Shown here: positions 1 through 10,616 of the stretch, one piece after another
How positions within the stretch are numbered: position 1 is the stretch's first letter
How the letters are laid out: each line of letters opens with the position of its first letter
DNA from: Axinella damicornis
Taxonomy: Eukaryota; Porifera; Demospongiae; Axinellida; Axinellidae
NCBI GenBank assembly: GCA_963931865.1
Contig: OZ007508.1
Coordinates: forward strand, 4,829,206-4,893,205
DNA: 64,000 nucleotides
Reading direction: 5' to 3'
Made by a program: the position numbers and the translations under genes
Notes under the pieces: model-generated
What the model was told of the DNA's origin: nothing
Database searches by the model: none
What the model saw: only the letters and a program-made list of their open reading frames with translations

Positions 1-365
1 GAGAGGAATCGTAGTCACTCATTATTAAGCATAAGCATCTAATTAAATCCCCACAGGAAGCCTAAAAACAATCAGATGTGCTTAATTTCAAATGACATAT
101 TCATCAAATAGAAGTGTGCTTCATTTTGAATTATCGCTTAACTTCTCCACTCTGTAAGTTTCTGCAAGCAAACTTCAATGAGTAGCTTAATACTAGAGCC
201 GAACCTTGGCCTAACAGCAAATATGCACTTATAAGTGAGCTGTGCTTAATAACACACAACTATGGCATTTACGCTACTCCAAGATCTCATGAGTAGCCGC
301 TCCTCCATGTGGGCGTGGCCTAATACTTACACACCCTTGGCTACTCCCAATCTGAACAAACCCAC
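1..365. other. Unassigned sequence at window start
   Basis: AT-rich sequence with no open frame or repeat structure that I can support. If the minus-strand exon at 366-475 is real, its gene continues through this stretch and off the left edge. Confidence 0.5.
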
Positions 366-475
366 CTGGGGAAGGTAGATGACATTGCACTCAGTGACAA
401 TGTTCTCCAGTTTCACTAGCTCATGTTTTGCTACCCTTGTCATGAGGTCTGGCAGGCCATGGTACAGCGACTTCT
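366..475 (-). CDS. Orphan internal exon, product unknown
   Basis: A minus-strand stretch bounded by a good 3' splice site (pyrimidine tract ending TTGCAG, just above 475) and a 5' splice site CAG/GTGGGT (exon ends at 366). It reads EKSLYHGLPDLMTRV followed by AKHELVKLENIVTECNV and IYLPQ, which has the residue balance of a folded helical protein. I do not recognise the family. Neighbouring exons are not evident in the window; the 3' part of the gene would lie left of position 1. It could be chance, since the exon is only 110 bp. Confidence 0.4.
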
Positions 476-799
476 CTGCAAGAGAGGAGAAGGGAGGAGG
501 GAGGAGAGAGAGTGGGGGGGAGGGAGGATGCACTTAACAGAAGGTACAAATTGATATCTAGCACCATTAGGTAACGTGAACAGCTGTGTTATAGTCTCCT
601 TCCCAGGCCCACGCTATTTTCGGTTGCGGGTTTTTAATCCCGTGGGTCTGGGGACGAACACGACAGTTGTTGGCTAGGGTACACACACTGATCCTTCTCC
701 TTACTATACTGTGACAGAAGTGAGGTAAGGAATAGAGAGGGGAAGGCCTGGGAGATTTGGTCACATGCAATTGTTGCTGGGTAGACAGATGGTAGACAT

Positions 800-832
<33 letters not shown>

Positions 833-1308
833 GATGCCTGACAAGAACGTCAATTGCCCTTTCTTGTGATTTCAATCCAATGGCTGGATGTCAGAGCATT
901 CACAAGGCAGATGATCAACACTGTTCGTCGTTCACAACGCCGGGGACGGATCTACGCAGACAATGTACAATAATGGTTGGGCATTATTGTTATGAACTCT
1001 TGCCTTCAACCCTATAGCTCCACCCTTCTTTTTGTTTACATGTCAAGCATTGCATGCGTTGTTCCATTTCGTTTCTGTCTAATACAGCTAGCTGTGCTGT
1101 ACACTGTGCTGTACACTGCTCTGTAGGAGTAGCTACTTCTGTCTGCCGTCGCATTGCTTGTTGTTAAGTTGGTCAGCAATTGCAGCAAAAAAAGAAATTG
1201 TAAGATATTATTTAATTAAGTATATGGTGCGCATATCAGTGCACAGGGATCCCGTAACCTTAATGGCAGTCACTCAAATGAAAAGTAACACTTATAAGTC
1301 ACCCACTT
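476..1308. other. Spacer with poly-G run and decayed repeats
   Basis: Contains a long poly-G run at about 800-831, a degenerate copy of the CCCAGGC palindromic element at about 596-655, and a decayed copy (about 1010-1080) of the GC-rich upstream block seen at 1945 and 12990. No coding segment is supported. Confidence 0.5.
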
Positions 1309-1681
1309 TCTTCAACTGAGTGAACTTGCTTATGCCAGTATCAAGAATGACCAGAAGTTGGTTTTCTCAAGTGAAGATCTTCCAGAACACTTAGGTTTCA
1401 TGCAGTCAGTGCCAGAACTCTAATCTTATTCCCACAATTTCTTGCATCTCACTATACAAGAATACCTTGCAGCGCTAGCAGTCCACATCACACAGCTGTC
1501 CCCTGATGAGCAGATGAAACACACTTCAAAGAATGCCAAGATGGTGTGTTCAAAGTGGCGATGAGGTTTGTTGCAGGACTAACACAACGTTTTCTGGAAC
1601 CACGTCAAAGTCCGTCAGAGCTCTCTTTGAAAAGCCAGAGTATGAAGAAACTGATCCTAACACTCAGTATTGTACAAAGTC
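1309..1681 (+). pseudogene. Relic of NLR NACHT-distal region
   Basis: This segment is collinear and clearly similar at nucleotide level with 35361-35745 in NLR3, the winged-helix and HD2 region after the NACHT core. It includes the counterpart of the conserved LTLQEF stretch. The copy has an in-frame TAA just after the PEL codons (about 1422), internal deletions and no flanking NACHT or LRR sequence, so it is a dead fragment. It shows that an NLR3-like gene once lay upstream of NLR1. Confidence 0.85.
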
Positions 1682-1770
1682 ACCCAAATGGTGAAGTCAC
1701 CAGTCACCCCAAATGAAAAGTCACCCAAATGAAAAATCACCCCAAATGGAAAAGTCACCCAAATGAAGTG
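1677..1770 (+). repeat. Short tandem repeat, AGTCACCCAAATGAAA type
   Basis: About five imperfect copies of a 16-18 bp unit (AGTCACCCAAATGAAA and variants) abut the NLR relic. Two similar units occur at about 1268-1305 on its other side, so the relic is bracketed by the same repeat. Confidence 0.75.
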
Positions 1771-2636
1771 TATCCCTAAATACCCAGTACCAAAGTAATT
1801 ACCCCTGATGAAAAATGTACTCATAATTTTGACACACTCCAACATGTAGTCAATTTCCGCCCACTTGATAATTTAACTGCTGTTCTCCTCAGCTCGCTGT
1901 CTTTGCGCCATGGCGTACCAGGTGTAGTCACTCCAGCTTGCTCTAATAGCCCCGCCCTTCTTTTGCTGTGCAAACGTGGTTCCGTTCCGTTCCAGTATGA
2001 AACATGCACAGCGCTGCCTGTCGATGAATTCCTTGGTTGTGCTGTAAGATACGTAGATGTGCATTCTTTGGTCGTGCTGTAAGCTGGTGTTGACTGTGTA
2101 TATAAATGCTGTCTATCTTGCTCTGCAGTGAAATATTTGACCAAGGTTATTAGATGTAGCTTAGTCTAACAAGCTAGCCCTTCGCTTTCTCCAAGGAAGG
2201 GGAGGGGCTGTATCTCGTTTGTTAGTAGGCATGAGAGTACTCAACCAATCAACACGGAGGGGTATCTGGCTTGTAAATCTTCACCCTCAAGGCTGTACCT
2301 GATCTCATATTGTTAGTCTCGTGTGTCAGAGCTGTGACAGTCTGGTGCATGAAACTAGCTATGATGCAGGTGCTTCTAAGCTACATGTGACTTTATCAAT
2401 TGCCTATTATATTTAATTTCAAGTGTACGATGTAAAGCATACGTGCATTGATTTAATCCCCACACCATATCCACCACCACATTCACATGGTGCCAGGCCA
2501 CGCCCTCCTAGTGACTGTGCGTATCTTCATGTTGCCACTGTTAGTGCTGTCCGTGTCGCTGAACACCACACATACACCACATTAACCCCGCGGAACATCT
2601 TCACACCTGTCTCACTGCCATTAGACACCCCCCATG
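1771..2636 (+). promoter_or_regulatory. NLR1 upstream region, duplicated before NLR2
   Basis: Two blocks recur in order upstream of NLR2: a GC-box-like block at 1945-2002 (copy at 12990-13040, including the CCCCGCCC core) and a block at 2423-2636 (copy at about 13760-13999) running directly into the start codon. No splice acceptor is needed before the ATG, so the second block is probably 5' untranslated or promoter sequence. The role is inferred from position and conservation only. Confidence 0.5.
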
Positions 2637-2856
2637 ATGCTGCCACACCTTGACACTGTGCCACCACCATTAGTGCTGCAGAACAATAGAGCAATACAGT
2701 TGACCATCAGGTCCTCCTCGTCCCACTCCAGAGTCCGTCGTGTTTCCCCCAGCCCTGGTCTCGGTGTCCCCTCTGGTCTGGGGAGGATAGTGGTGGTAGT
2801 GATTCTACTGTTGTTGGTCCTCAGTGGGGATGTGGAAATTAACCCGGGACCTGTCG
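2637..2856 (+). CDS. NLR1 exon 1: hydrophobic leader ending in 2A-like motif
   Basis: Encodes 73 codons plus one base. An Arg/Ser-rich stretch is followed by a hydrophobic run IVVVVILLLLVL (about residues 51-62) and then SGDVEINPGP. The D-V/I-E-x-N-P-G-P core is the 2A consensus, at which ribosomes fail to form the Gly-Pro bond, releasing the leader and restarting at Pro. Restart would give a DEATH-domain protein beginning PVGQQLSLEDL. The hydrophobic run directly before the motif could act as a signal-anchor when skipping fails. An in-frame TAG at 2622 limits the frame upstream. Confidence 0.85.
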
Positions 2857-5800
2857 GTGAGTTTCTAGTGTTAGTGTAAGACCCAGTCAGTGAGTAGTGG
2901 GTCAGTAGTGTCAAAGGGGATCACCCTATGGCTTATCTGTTGTGTGGGAATGCATGTCCTTACAACATACTATCACTGTTTGTGCTTACTAGTACAGAAA
3001 CTAACAACACTGCAGTCATAGATCATTTCGCATGGCAAAAATTTTGCAGTCTAGCCAGTAATAGTTGCACACAAGGAATTTTTCACTGATTACATCACCA
3101 CAAATAAACTATGTCCGCTCAGCAATGACTTACTAGTGACAGTGACTGTGCCGCATGACTGTATGACTTTCTTAGTGGCAGCTTATAGCATACACAACAT
3201 TGCACTGTGCACGCAGATCGAGAGACGCGTTTTATGACTTTCAAGGTAGTAAACCTTGCACCACCTCTTAATTATTCAGAACATGTGAACTGTGAGAACC
3301 GAGCCTCTTCATCTCTGGCTGGGAATGAGGCTAGTCCATCCTCCCTCCACCCATTGCTGACTAAGCATCTTTTCCTACACCAACTTCCTGAGCGAGAGAA
3401 AATTGGTCTTGCTCGATAGACTATGATAACACTCACCAGATATGTCCATAAAAGGAAGATCATACTACATTGTAGTAATACTGATTATGTACCCCCTCAG
3501 GACAGCAGCTTTCACTGGAAGACTTGGGTGAACTGGTGCAAGCCTTGTTTGATGCCCGTACCAAGTGGTACCGTATCGGAGTTCAGCTGAAGCTGTCAGT
3601 AGGAACACTGGATGCCATCCGATCAGAGTTTTCTGATTCAACTGATTGCTTGACAGAGATGTGTATTCACTGGTTGAGACGTATCAACCCACGTCCCTCC
3701 TGTGAAGCTCTGACTAATACTCTGGAGAGTCCTCCTGTGGGGGAGGGACACCTGGCCCAGCAGCTGAGGGACAAGTACTGTCGAGGAGGAGAGGAAACGA
3801 TGCCGCACATCTACCCCACCCCAGGACCATCACCCCTTGGTGCTCCCCCCACCTCACAAGGTAGTTAGTTACCTCGGTGTATTCTAGTACTGTCACGTCA
3901 CACACTACTGACAGTCAGTAGTAGTGATCTGTGAGTGCAGGGGCGGAGATATAGGGGGGGCAGGAGGGGCTTGAGCCCCCCCACTTTCAAAAGCAGGGGG
4001 GCTGAGCCCCCCCAAAACAACAGACTGGATGGTACTATCCCACGAAATCTAGCACTAATTATAGCTATGTCACCTCGTTTCTTGGGGGCTGGCGTCTCTA
4101 ACTTGCAGTACAAAGCACGAAGGTGCCACGAGAGCCCATCCTGATAACTGAAAAATGAAGGCGAAAATTTTTTTCTGCGCTTCGCACGGACTGATCGGCA
4201 CCACGCGCCTCTATGCACTGCCTTCGGCAACGTGCAATTGTGTTATTAGCCCCCCCACTTTTTATTGGTACCTGTCTCCGCCCCTGGAGTGTATTGTGTG
4301 CGTACTGTGTGAGATGTTCCAACTACTGCATGTCCACACTGTTCATCCCTCCACTCACAGCTAGTCCTGCAACACCGACTGTCCACCCCACATACTCACA
4401 GCTCCCTCAAGTCCCAACCGGCCCTGCCCCATCCACACATGTCCCTCCCACATCACTACCTGCACAGCCGACTCCCCCTCAGCTTGGAACATCTCACTCT
4501 GTACAGACTGTGGCCACATGTCAGCCACCAGTGCAGGCATCAGTTGCAACAGGTAGCTCCAGCAGTAGGTGTAGTTCTCATACCACCACTGTATTGTGTT
4601 TGGTGCCTGATGAACTTTGAACTCTAATTGCCACTGTGCTGACATTGGAATTGCATGACTATTGTGTGCTTACTACAGACCAGCAGAGAGTGGGTTGGAT
4701 GGTCAAACACTTCTCAGAATTTTGATTTGGATTTGTGACTCCTGTATTTTTCAGGTCATCCTCCTCACTTCTTCCCCATTATCATTCCTCCGTGGACACC
4801 TTCCACCTCGGAACCTGCCACTGTGACCACACCCCCTCACCATCCACCACCAGCACACAGAGGTATGTTACCATGCATACCATGTTTGTTAATACATTGT
4901 CCAAGTACATCTGGTCTAATCTCTACTTGTCTCTCTAGGCATGATACATTGTATGAAATGTGACTATCAGCTGCTGAGTGGTAGCAGTGTGCCACTGACA
5001 TTCTGGTCACTGTCTGACACCTGCTACGTCCCCTGCAGAGCTACTGGACAAGCAGTCAGTCACACAACATGTGAAGCAGTTTGAAAGCCGTTTCTGTGAT
5101 ATGGTGTATTGCACATACGAAGCACTCACAGATAAAGGCATTGAAGCCAATCGTTTTCATGCTTACCTAATGGCACTCGATCTATCTCGAAGTAAAGAGC
5201 ACTGGGAATTCATTAATAACCTTTTCGAACCTGGGACAACCTTTCACAACCTCTGGGGTAAGCTATGTGGCTACTGGAACTTCCTGAACTTTAACCTTTT
5301 GGAGCATGTTGTAGGCAAGTTTGGAAGTGAAGACCTCAAGGGCAAGATGGAGTCCTATGTACGTGATCTCCAGAGCTTCCGGAAGGCCACCAGGCTCTGT
5401 GACTTCATTGACTGCTGGCCAGTGCTGGGAGAAACTCCCCCCAAGTCTGATCTCCGAACGTTCGTTGTCAAGATGAAGCATGACTGGGATAGGTGTACGC
5501 TGGAAGATCTTGAGACCTTAAAGGGAGTCATTACTCATAAATTTTTCCTGCCTGACTTTGCCCTTCGGCTAAAAAAGATTGAGACAGGGAGCATCATAGT
5601 CACATGGTTCCTACCAGCACCATTCGTGAAGACCTTACAGGAAGCCGTGGGAAATACTGCCAGTGACTTCTTCATTGATCACAAGATTGAAACTGTTTCA
5701 ATTGATGGACAAGACTGCTATCCAACTCCCATCAGTGGCTACCTGCCAGAGCAGGACACCTCTGAACAACCTATAGTCAGTATCAGTCCTCCAATGCCAG

Positions 5801-8037
5801 CTGAGAAGTTCCTTCAAGCATTTGAACAAGGCAAAAGTGAAGAAGAGACAGTTGCAACCACCATGTTCACAAAACTTACAGAAAAGCCTCTCTTTCAGTC
5901 ACCAGTACAGGAGCTGTCAAGTGTGTTTCCAACAGAGGGTCAGCAGTATGGAGATCCCCTGCACATATATTCTACCTCTGGTTACCAGAGAAACCTCCAG
6001 AGAGAGAGCTACACCCGTAAGACAGCCCTAACGTCTTTCACATCTGCCGAGGAGTATGTGAGACAGAAGGCTGTGGATGAAGTCCCAAAGGTGGCTATAC
6101 TCCTGCCATCAGTAGAACAGTACCTCAGCAAAGCGGAAGTAGAAGCAGATCCATTACTCCCTACAAAGTACAGGGACTACCTCTCATCTACTCCTGCCAT
6201 CAGAGCAGCCATGTACACTCAGTTCAATGCTAAAACATCCGCAGACGTGTTCACCTGGAGCCAGCTCACTGAGTCACCCCCTCCCACCACTATGACGGAA
6301 CTGTTCACCACCTTCACCCTCAAGACCCTAGTGGGATACCTCTCAACACACCCGCTGTACCACAAACAGCAGTTGAAGGTGACTAGCTTCAGTGACCTTC
6401 CCCCAGATGTGTACAAGCAATTCCTGGGCTTGTGCAGAATGGCCCACGAGGGAATACTGAACAGGCAACAGCTGATTTTCTCTGCCACACACCTTCCCAC
6501 TGGATTCTCACCACTCGGTCTAATGCAGGAGGTCCCACAAGTGTACACACAAGGCAAAGCATCCTCCTACCATTTCACCCACCTAACACTTCAGGAATTT
6601 TTATCTGCCGTTCATATCTCACAACTCCCCGCAGACGAGCAAACAAAACTGATCCATGATCGTCTCTATAGTGACCACTTCAAAATGACTCTGAGATTTG
6701 TCGCTGGACTCACAAAGTTAGCAAACGCACTTCCAGAAATCACCAGGAGGTTGAGGAACCATCATCATGGTGTTCTGATTTCACTTCATTGGCTGTTTGA
6801 GTGTAAAGACACTTCAGTGACTACCAAAACTCTGGGTTCTGATGGGATGGTTGTTAGTTCACATGTGCACTATTCCTTGACTCCCCTGGATTATTACGTG
6901 ACAGGGCATGTCATCTCCCATTCCAACTGCCCTTGGAGATTGGAGTTCTTTAACTCTTCCTTTTTCAAGGAATGGTTTGAGCTGTTTTGTCGGGGATGTG
7001 CTACCCCTGGGGAAACTGGATGTAAGGGCTACATCTCGCTTGCCAACTTCAGTGGCAATGGCATCACCTCCAAACACATGCAATCATTCGTGAACATCCC
7101 CCCACACATCCTACAGGGCATGAGAGAGCTACACCTGAATGGTAACAAACTGGATGGGAGGGCGTGTGACCTGCTGGCCAAAGTAGTACCATCAATGTCC
7201 AGGTTAGAGAATCTTCAGCTCAGACACAATCCCATAGGAAGTGGTGGTGCTGTGGAGGTGATCAAGTCACTCTGTGGCAGTGGAGTGAAAGAACTGCAGC
7301 TGAGCAACACCTGGATTGGGGGACCAGATAGTGAGGCATTGTCAGAACTGCTTCAGTCCACTCACTCACTTGAATGGCTTTACATTGGCCGGAACAACTT
7401 GTCCTCAGAGAGTGTAGCCAGCATCATCACTGGACTCAGTCACAACCATTCTCTGACAACACTGGACATTTCAGACTCTCACTTTAGCATGGCAAATACA
7501 CTACACTTGTCATCACTACTGAGAGAACACTCAAAGTGCACACTAACATCATTGGAGTTACAAGACTGCCACATCAGCAGTGAAGGTGCAGTGGAACTGG
7601 CAACAGCACTCTGCAAGAACACTACACTCGGAGAACTGGACTTGAGTGGTAACCCCATTGGAGAGCATGTGGAGGGAGTGGCTGAAGTAGCCACAATGTT
7701 GGCAGAGAACAAGTCACTGACACGGTTGGAGTTAATAGACTGCCACATCAGTGGACAGGGTGCTGGTGAACTGGCGGCTGCACTCTGCAAGAACTCAACT
7801 CTGCAAAATCTGAACCTAGACCGTAACCCCATTGGTGTGGAGGGAGCCTCCTCAATGTCGGACATGTTACAGCACAACACGTCACTAATATGGCTACACA
7901 TGCGTGATGACTCAGTCGGGGAAGAAGGGGTTCGCCAACTCATGACCAGTGTCAAGTACAACCAGACGTTGAGTTCACTGTGGCTGCCGGTTAAGTACAA
8001 GTCAGAAACCAGTGACCACAGAATTGATTGGTTATGA
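2637..8037 (+). CDS. NLR1: 2A-leader/DEATH/Pro-rich/NLR-like/LRR protein
   Basis: Complete five-exon model with matching phases: 2637-2856, 3501-3860, 4361-4552, 4755-4862, 5039-8037, encoding about 1292 aa. Residues 1-72 are a leader ending in a 2A-like motif; a DEATH domain follows at about 75-175, then Pro/Thr-rich linkers. The large exon carries about 230 aa of a domain I associate with invertebrate NLR-like proteins (305-535), then the winged-helix/HD2-like part with LTLQEF near 808, then roughly ten ribonuclease-inhibitor-type LRRs from about 984 to the end. No Walker A GxxxxGKT or Walker B motif is present where NLR3 has them, so the NTPase core is lost. Family knowledge suggests a cytosolic innate immune sensor or adaptor; without ATPase it may act as a decoy or scaffold (inference). 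The stop is TGA at 8035. The start at 2637 was preferred over the adjacent ATG at 2634 because only the former is ATG in NLR2. Confidence 0.85.
3501..3860 (+). CDS. NLR1 exon 2: DEATH domain
   Basis: Reads LSLEDLGELVQALFDARTKW, then IGVQLKLSVGTLDAI, a CLTEMCIHWL segment and a C-terminal helix ending LAQQLRDKYC. The alternating helices with a W-x-x-I/L-G-x-x-L core and the late M-x-x-x-W-L segment are typical of DEATH domains in receptor adaptors and invertebrate NLRs. The exon is phase 1 at both ends and thus a symmetrical module; the homologous exon of NLR2 is 357 bp against 360 here. Confidence 0.85.
3938..4285. mobile_element. Inverted-repeat element, CAGGGGCGGAGA ends, in NLR1 intron 2
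   Basis: Termini CAGGGGCGGAGA and TCTCCGCCCCTG are perfect inverted repeats, with internal inverted GGGGGGCTGAGCCCCCC blocks. It is flanked by a 5-bp direct repeat GAGTG. The matching intron of NLR2 (about 16650-16680) has the same flanking sequence with no insert and a single GAGTG, an empty site that confirms insertion after the paralogues split. It has no coding capacity and is therefore non-autonomous. Confidence 0.85.
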
Positions 8038-8486
8038 TGCGCAAATTCCGAGATGCATCTCTCAGTATTTGCTATTTTGTAATAATTATATTTGTGTACA
8101 CATTATGAGTTGATGTTATTGTGCTAACATATGTAACTAACGTAATTATCGTTTGATTGTTCAAAAAATTTGTTCTATTCAACACTGACAAATGTGAATG
8201 TGCACGTGAACATCACACAATGCCAAATTTGTGTGTGCACATGCTATATACTCTGACACATGCATGTTAATGTATAGGAATGTCTGACGCACGTTCAGAT
8301 AGGGATGCATGCATGTCAGACACATGCATGTTCAGACAGGGGAGGCATGGAAGTTAACTGCATGGGGACTATACTATACATACATTCAGAGACTTGTGAA
8401 TGTCAACGCCATCACATACTAGCCTCATTTAATTCCAGGCCATTCCCACCATGGCCAGTCTTTGATCGCCTGCAGAAAATTGATTA
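8038..8486. other. Convergent spacer NLR1 / ALDH16A1 tail
   Basis: About 450 bp between the NLR1 stop and the stop of the oppositely oriented ALDH16A1 tail. It is AT-rich at first, then carries repeated CATGCATG/ACACATGCATGT-like motifs at about 8255-8330. It probably holds both 3' untranslated regions; no further gene is seen. Confidence 0.5.
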
Positions 8487-9105
8487 TCACAAACAGATCA
8501 ACGAACTGTCCATGCAGTTGACTAGTTTCCACAGGAGCCAGTTCGCAGAGACTTCTCCCATGGGCAACCAGATGTTCTTCACATATGGTAGAGAAACTCT
8601 TCACTCTGAGGAGAGAGGGAGAGTAGAAGGTCACGTTCTGGTCTGTAGCAAACTACATTCTTCCTAAAACCAGGGAATTGATTCACTTCACTGGTATGGA
8701 ATCAACTTGACCCGTGTCCCCAGTTGCCGTACAATGGAAAGGTTGAATGTTGTTTGAATGTAAGCTGAGAAGCTCTTTACTTTCACAAGAGTTCAGCTGC
8801 TAATACATGCACACTTCTCAGATATATGACCACCCTCCTCACACTCCTCCCCCTCCCCCTCCCACCTGTCCCTGTGTGGGGTCACTCCACTCCGGATCCC
8901 TGGTGCCATCTCCACAAATTTACTGCCTTCCACAGAACCAAAGTACCTGCAACACAGGAACAAACCTGATGAGTAACAGTGTAGCACGCCCACTCCCTGT
9001 GGTAATTATCAGGGACTTCCCCATACCACATGGCCTCCACGTCCCAGTGTTCTGTCAGGTACTTTGCGAGGTGGTCACGTGACCCTGTCACAATAATAAC
9101 CACCC
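8487..9105 (-). CDS. ALDH16A1: ALDH16A1 C-terminal exons (separated 3' part)
   Basis: Three minus-strand exons with consistent phases, 9027-9105, 8866-8946 and 8487-8598 (stop TGA at 8487-8489). They read VVIIVTGSRDHLAKYLTEHW, DVEAMW, then YFGSVEGSKFVEMA and finally VKNIWLPMGE plus a short tail. These resemble the end of the second aldehyde dehydrogenase-like domain of ALDH16A1, including the VTGxRDHL, DVxAMWYFGS and KxxWLPMG segments. The first exon starts in the same phase as its counterpart in domain 1 (exon at 21935-22029). Exons for the rest of domain 2 were not found between here and 20409. Either the gene spans the NLR2 locus, or this is a duplicated 3' fragment, or the assembly is misjoined at the N gap. 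Confidence 0.75.
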
Positions 9106-10261
9106 CTCCAGGGATTGAGGTCCGACGTGTCGAATACGTTTGGAGGAGGAGGGAGAAGGAGGTAGGGAGAGAGAAAGAGGAGGAGGAGGAGGAGGAGAAA
9201 GTGAATGACGACTGAATGCGGGTATGTAGTTACAGTGTAAGTACTGTAAAAAGATCATCTACAATGGGAATTTCCCTCTTCCTGTCTATGCCCTTCCTAC
9301 CACACCCCTCCCCAACTCACACACACACTTCCCTCACCACACTCCTGTGAGGGGTGTGGTGGGGGAGGGAATAGAGGTGGTAGGAGGAGGAGGAGGAGGG
9401 GGAGGAGGAGGAGGAGGAGGAGGGGGAGGAGGAGGGGGAGGAGGAGAGCCAGGGCATTGCATGTTGAAGAATATTCTATTAGTAAAGTCATGATCGCCAC
9501 ATGACCTCACCTGCACTTGTCCCCCGTACATGTACACACACACGCAGTCACACACACACACACATACCACCCACTTAATCTTGCTGCCATGGGTATTCAA
9601 GCAGTCACATGTGAGAACAGCAGAAATCATTATGTACATGAACTGCAGCTACTTCCCCCAGTCTCATTCCCGGACCTCCTCCTCCTCAGCTGGTGGTGAT
9701 GGTACTGCAAGTGACCACAGCTGGGGAGGAGGTCTGGGAACGAAGCCAGTAGGAACACGTACCTGTGAGCCCAAACACTGCAATTCATATATCATACAGA
9801 GCTGGCTGCACTTGTTCTCATAATTATACATAGATCTACATGACATTGTGTTGTGTGGCTATACCACCTGAGCTACAACCACTAGAGCTGGGGGGTGGAG
9901 CCTGACAACCAGTGTTGTCCCATCCAGTGGTTGTAGCTGAGAGAGTGACCACCCCGTGACAAGACTTCACATCCTAGTGTGACAGGACAACATACACAGT
10001 AACAGTTACGGTACACTGCATGAGTGGGTGTGGCTTATACACCAGATTGCTCCACTTACTACTGGGAGTCACAAGTCACATGGTCACAGGAGATTTAACT
10101 GCACAGAATTTGTCAGCTGTAAGGAGGTACAGTACTTATTAGAGTGACCACCCAAAATAAGTCAACTTTAGATCAATGGTCTTGCTCATCCCTCTTAAAA
10201 TTACCGGACAAATCATTGCATTAGTTTGGACGTGTTGCTAAATCACGATCGCTTGTGCACA
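9106..10261. other. Spacer with GGA- and GA-rich low complexity
   Basis: Contains a (GGA)n-type run at about 9140-9200, a longer one at 9375-9450, and short CA repeats at 9535-9565. The proline-rich reading frames here are translations of the simple repeats. If ALDH16A1 is continuous, missing domain 2 exons should lie at or beyond this stretch; I could not identify any. Confidence 0.5.
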
Positions 10262-10270
10262 CCCTTGTAC

Positions 10271-10361
10271 TAGCCTCCATCCAGATTTTATCTCGCAGCC
10301 GTGGAGAATTTTCTCCACGGCTGCGAGATTAAATCTGGGCAGAGGCCTGGGGATGAGGCTA
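10271..10361. mobile_element. Palindromic element (TAGCCTC...GAGGCTA), 9-bp TSD
   Basis: A 91-bp hairpin element whose inner arms are long inverted repeats (CTCGCAGCCGTGGAGAA and its complement). It is flanked by identical 9-bp direct repeats CCCTTGTAC at 10262-10270 and 10362-10370, a target-site duplication. Confidence 0.9.
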
Positions 10362-10542
10362 CCCTTGTACTATGTGTGTGTTCACTCATGAACAGGTTGA
10401 TCAGATGAAAGCAGGATGCCAACTCACATGTAGTGGAGTGATAGCAAATTTACATTGCCAGGAAACATGGAAATTGTATGTGTGCCAAACAGTGCACACT
10501 ACACAGGCAAATGGAGGGGGTTATAGCTTGGTCTACTCCTGT

Positions 10543-10616
10543 AGTAGCCTTGTTCCCAGGCCAGTCTTGCATCGCTTTTTGTTCATGTGTAAGAGAGCCA
10601 TGGGAACGAGGCTACT
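10543..10616. mobile_element. Palindromic element, older copy
   Basis: Ends TAGCCTTGTTCCCAGGCC and CCATGGGAACGAGGCTA in inverted orientation around a non-palindromic middle. The flanks CTCCTGTAG and CTACTGTAC resemble a decayed 9-bp duplication. Confidence 0.6.

Noticed and set aside
9106..9211. Longer version of the ALDH16A1 tail exon extending to an acceptor near 9212
   Set aside because: It would add a Ser-rich insert; the acceptor at 9106 gives the same phase as the domain 1 counterpart and a normal length.
9297..9639. Proline- and leucine-rich minus-strand frames
   Set aside because: Arise from the (GGA)n repeat; no link to ALDH16A1 domain 2 could be made.
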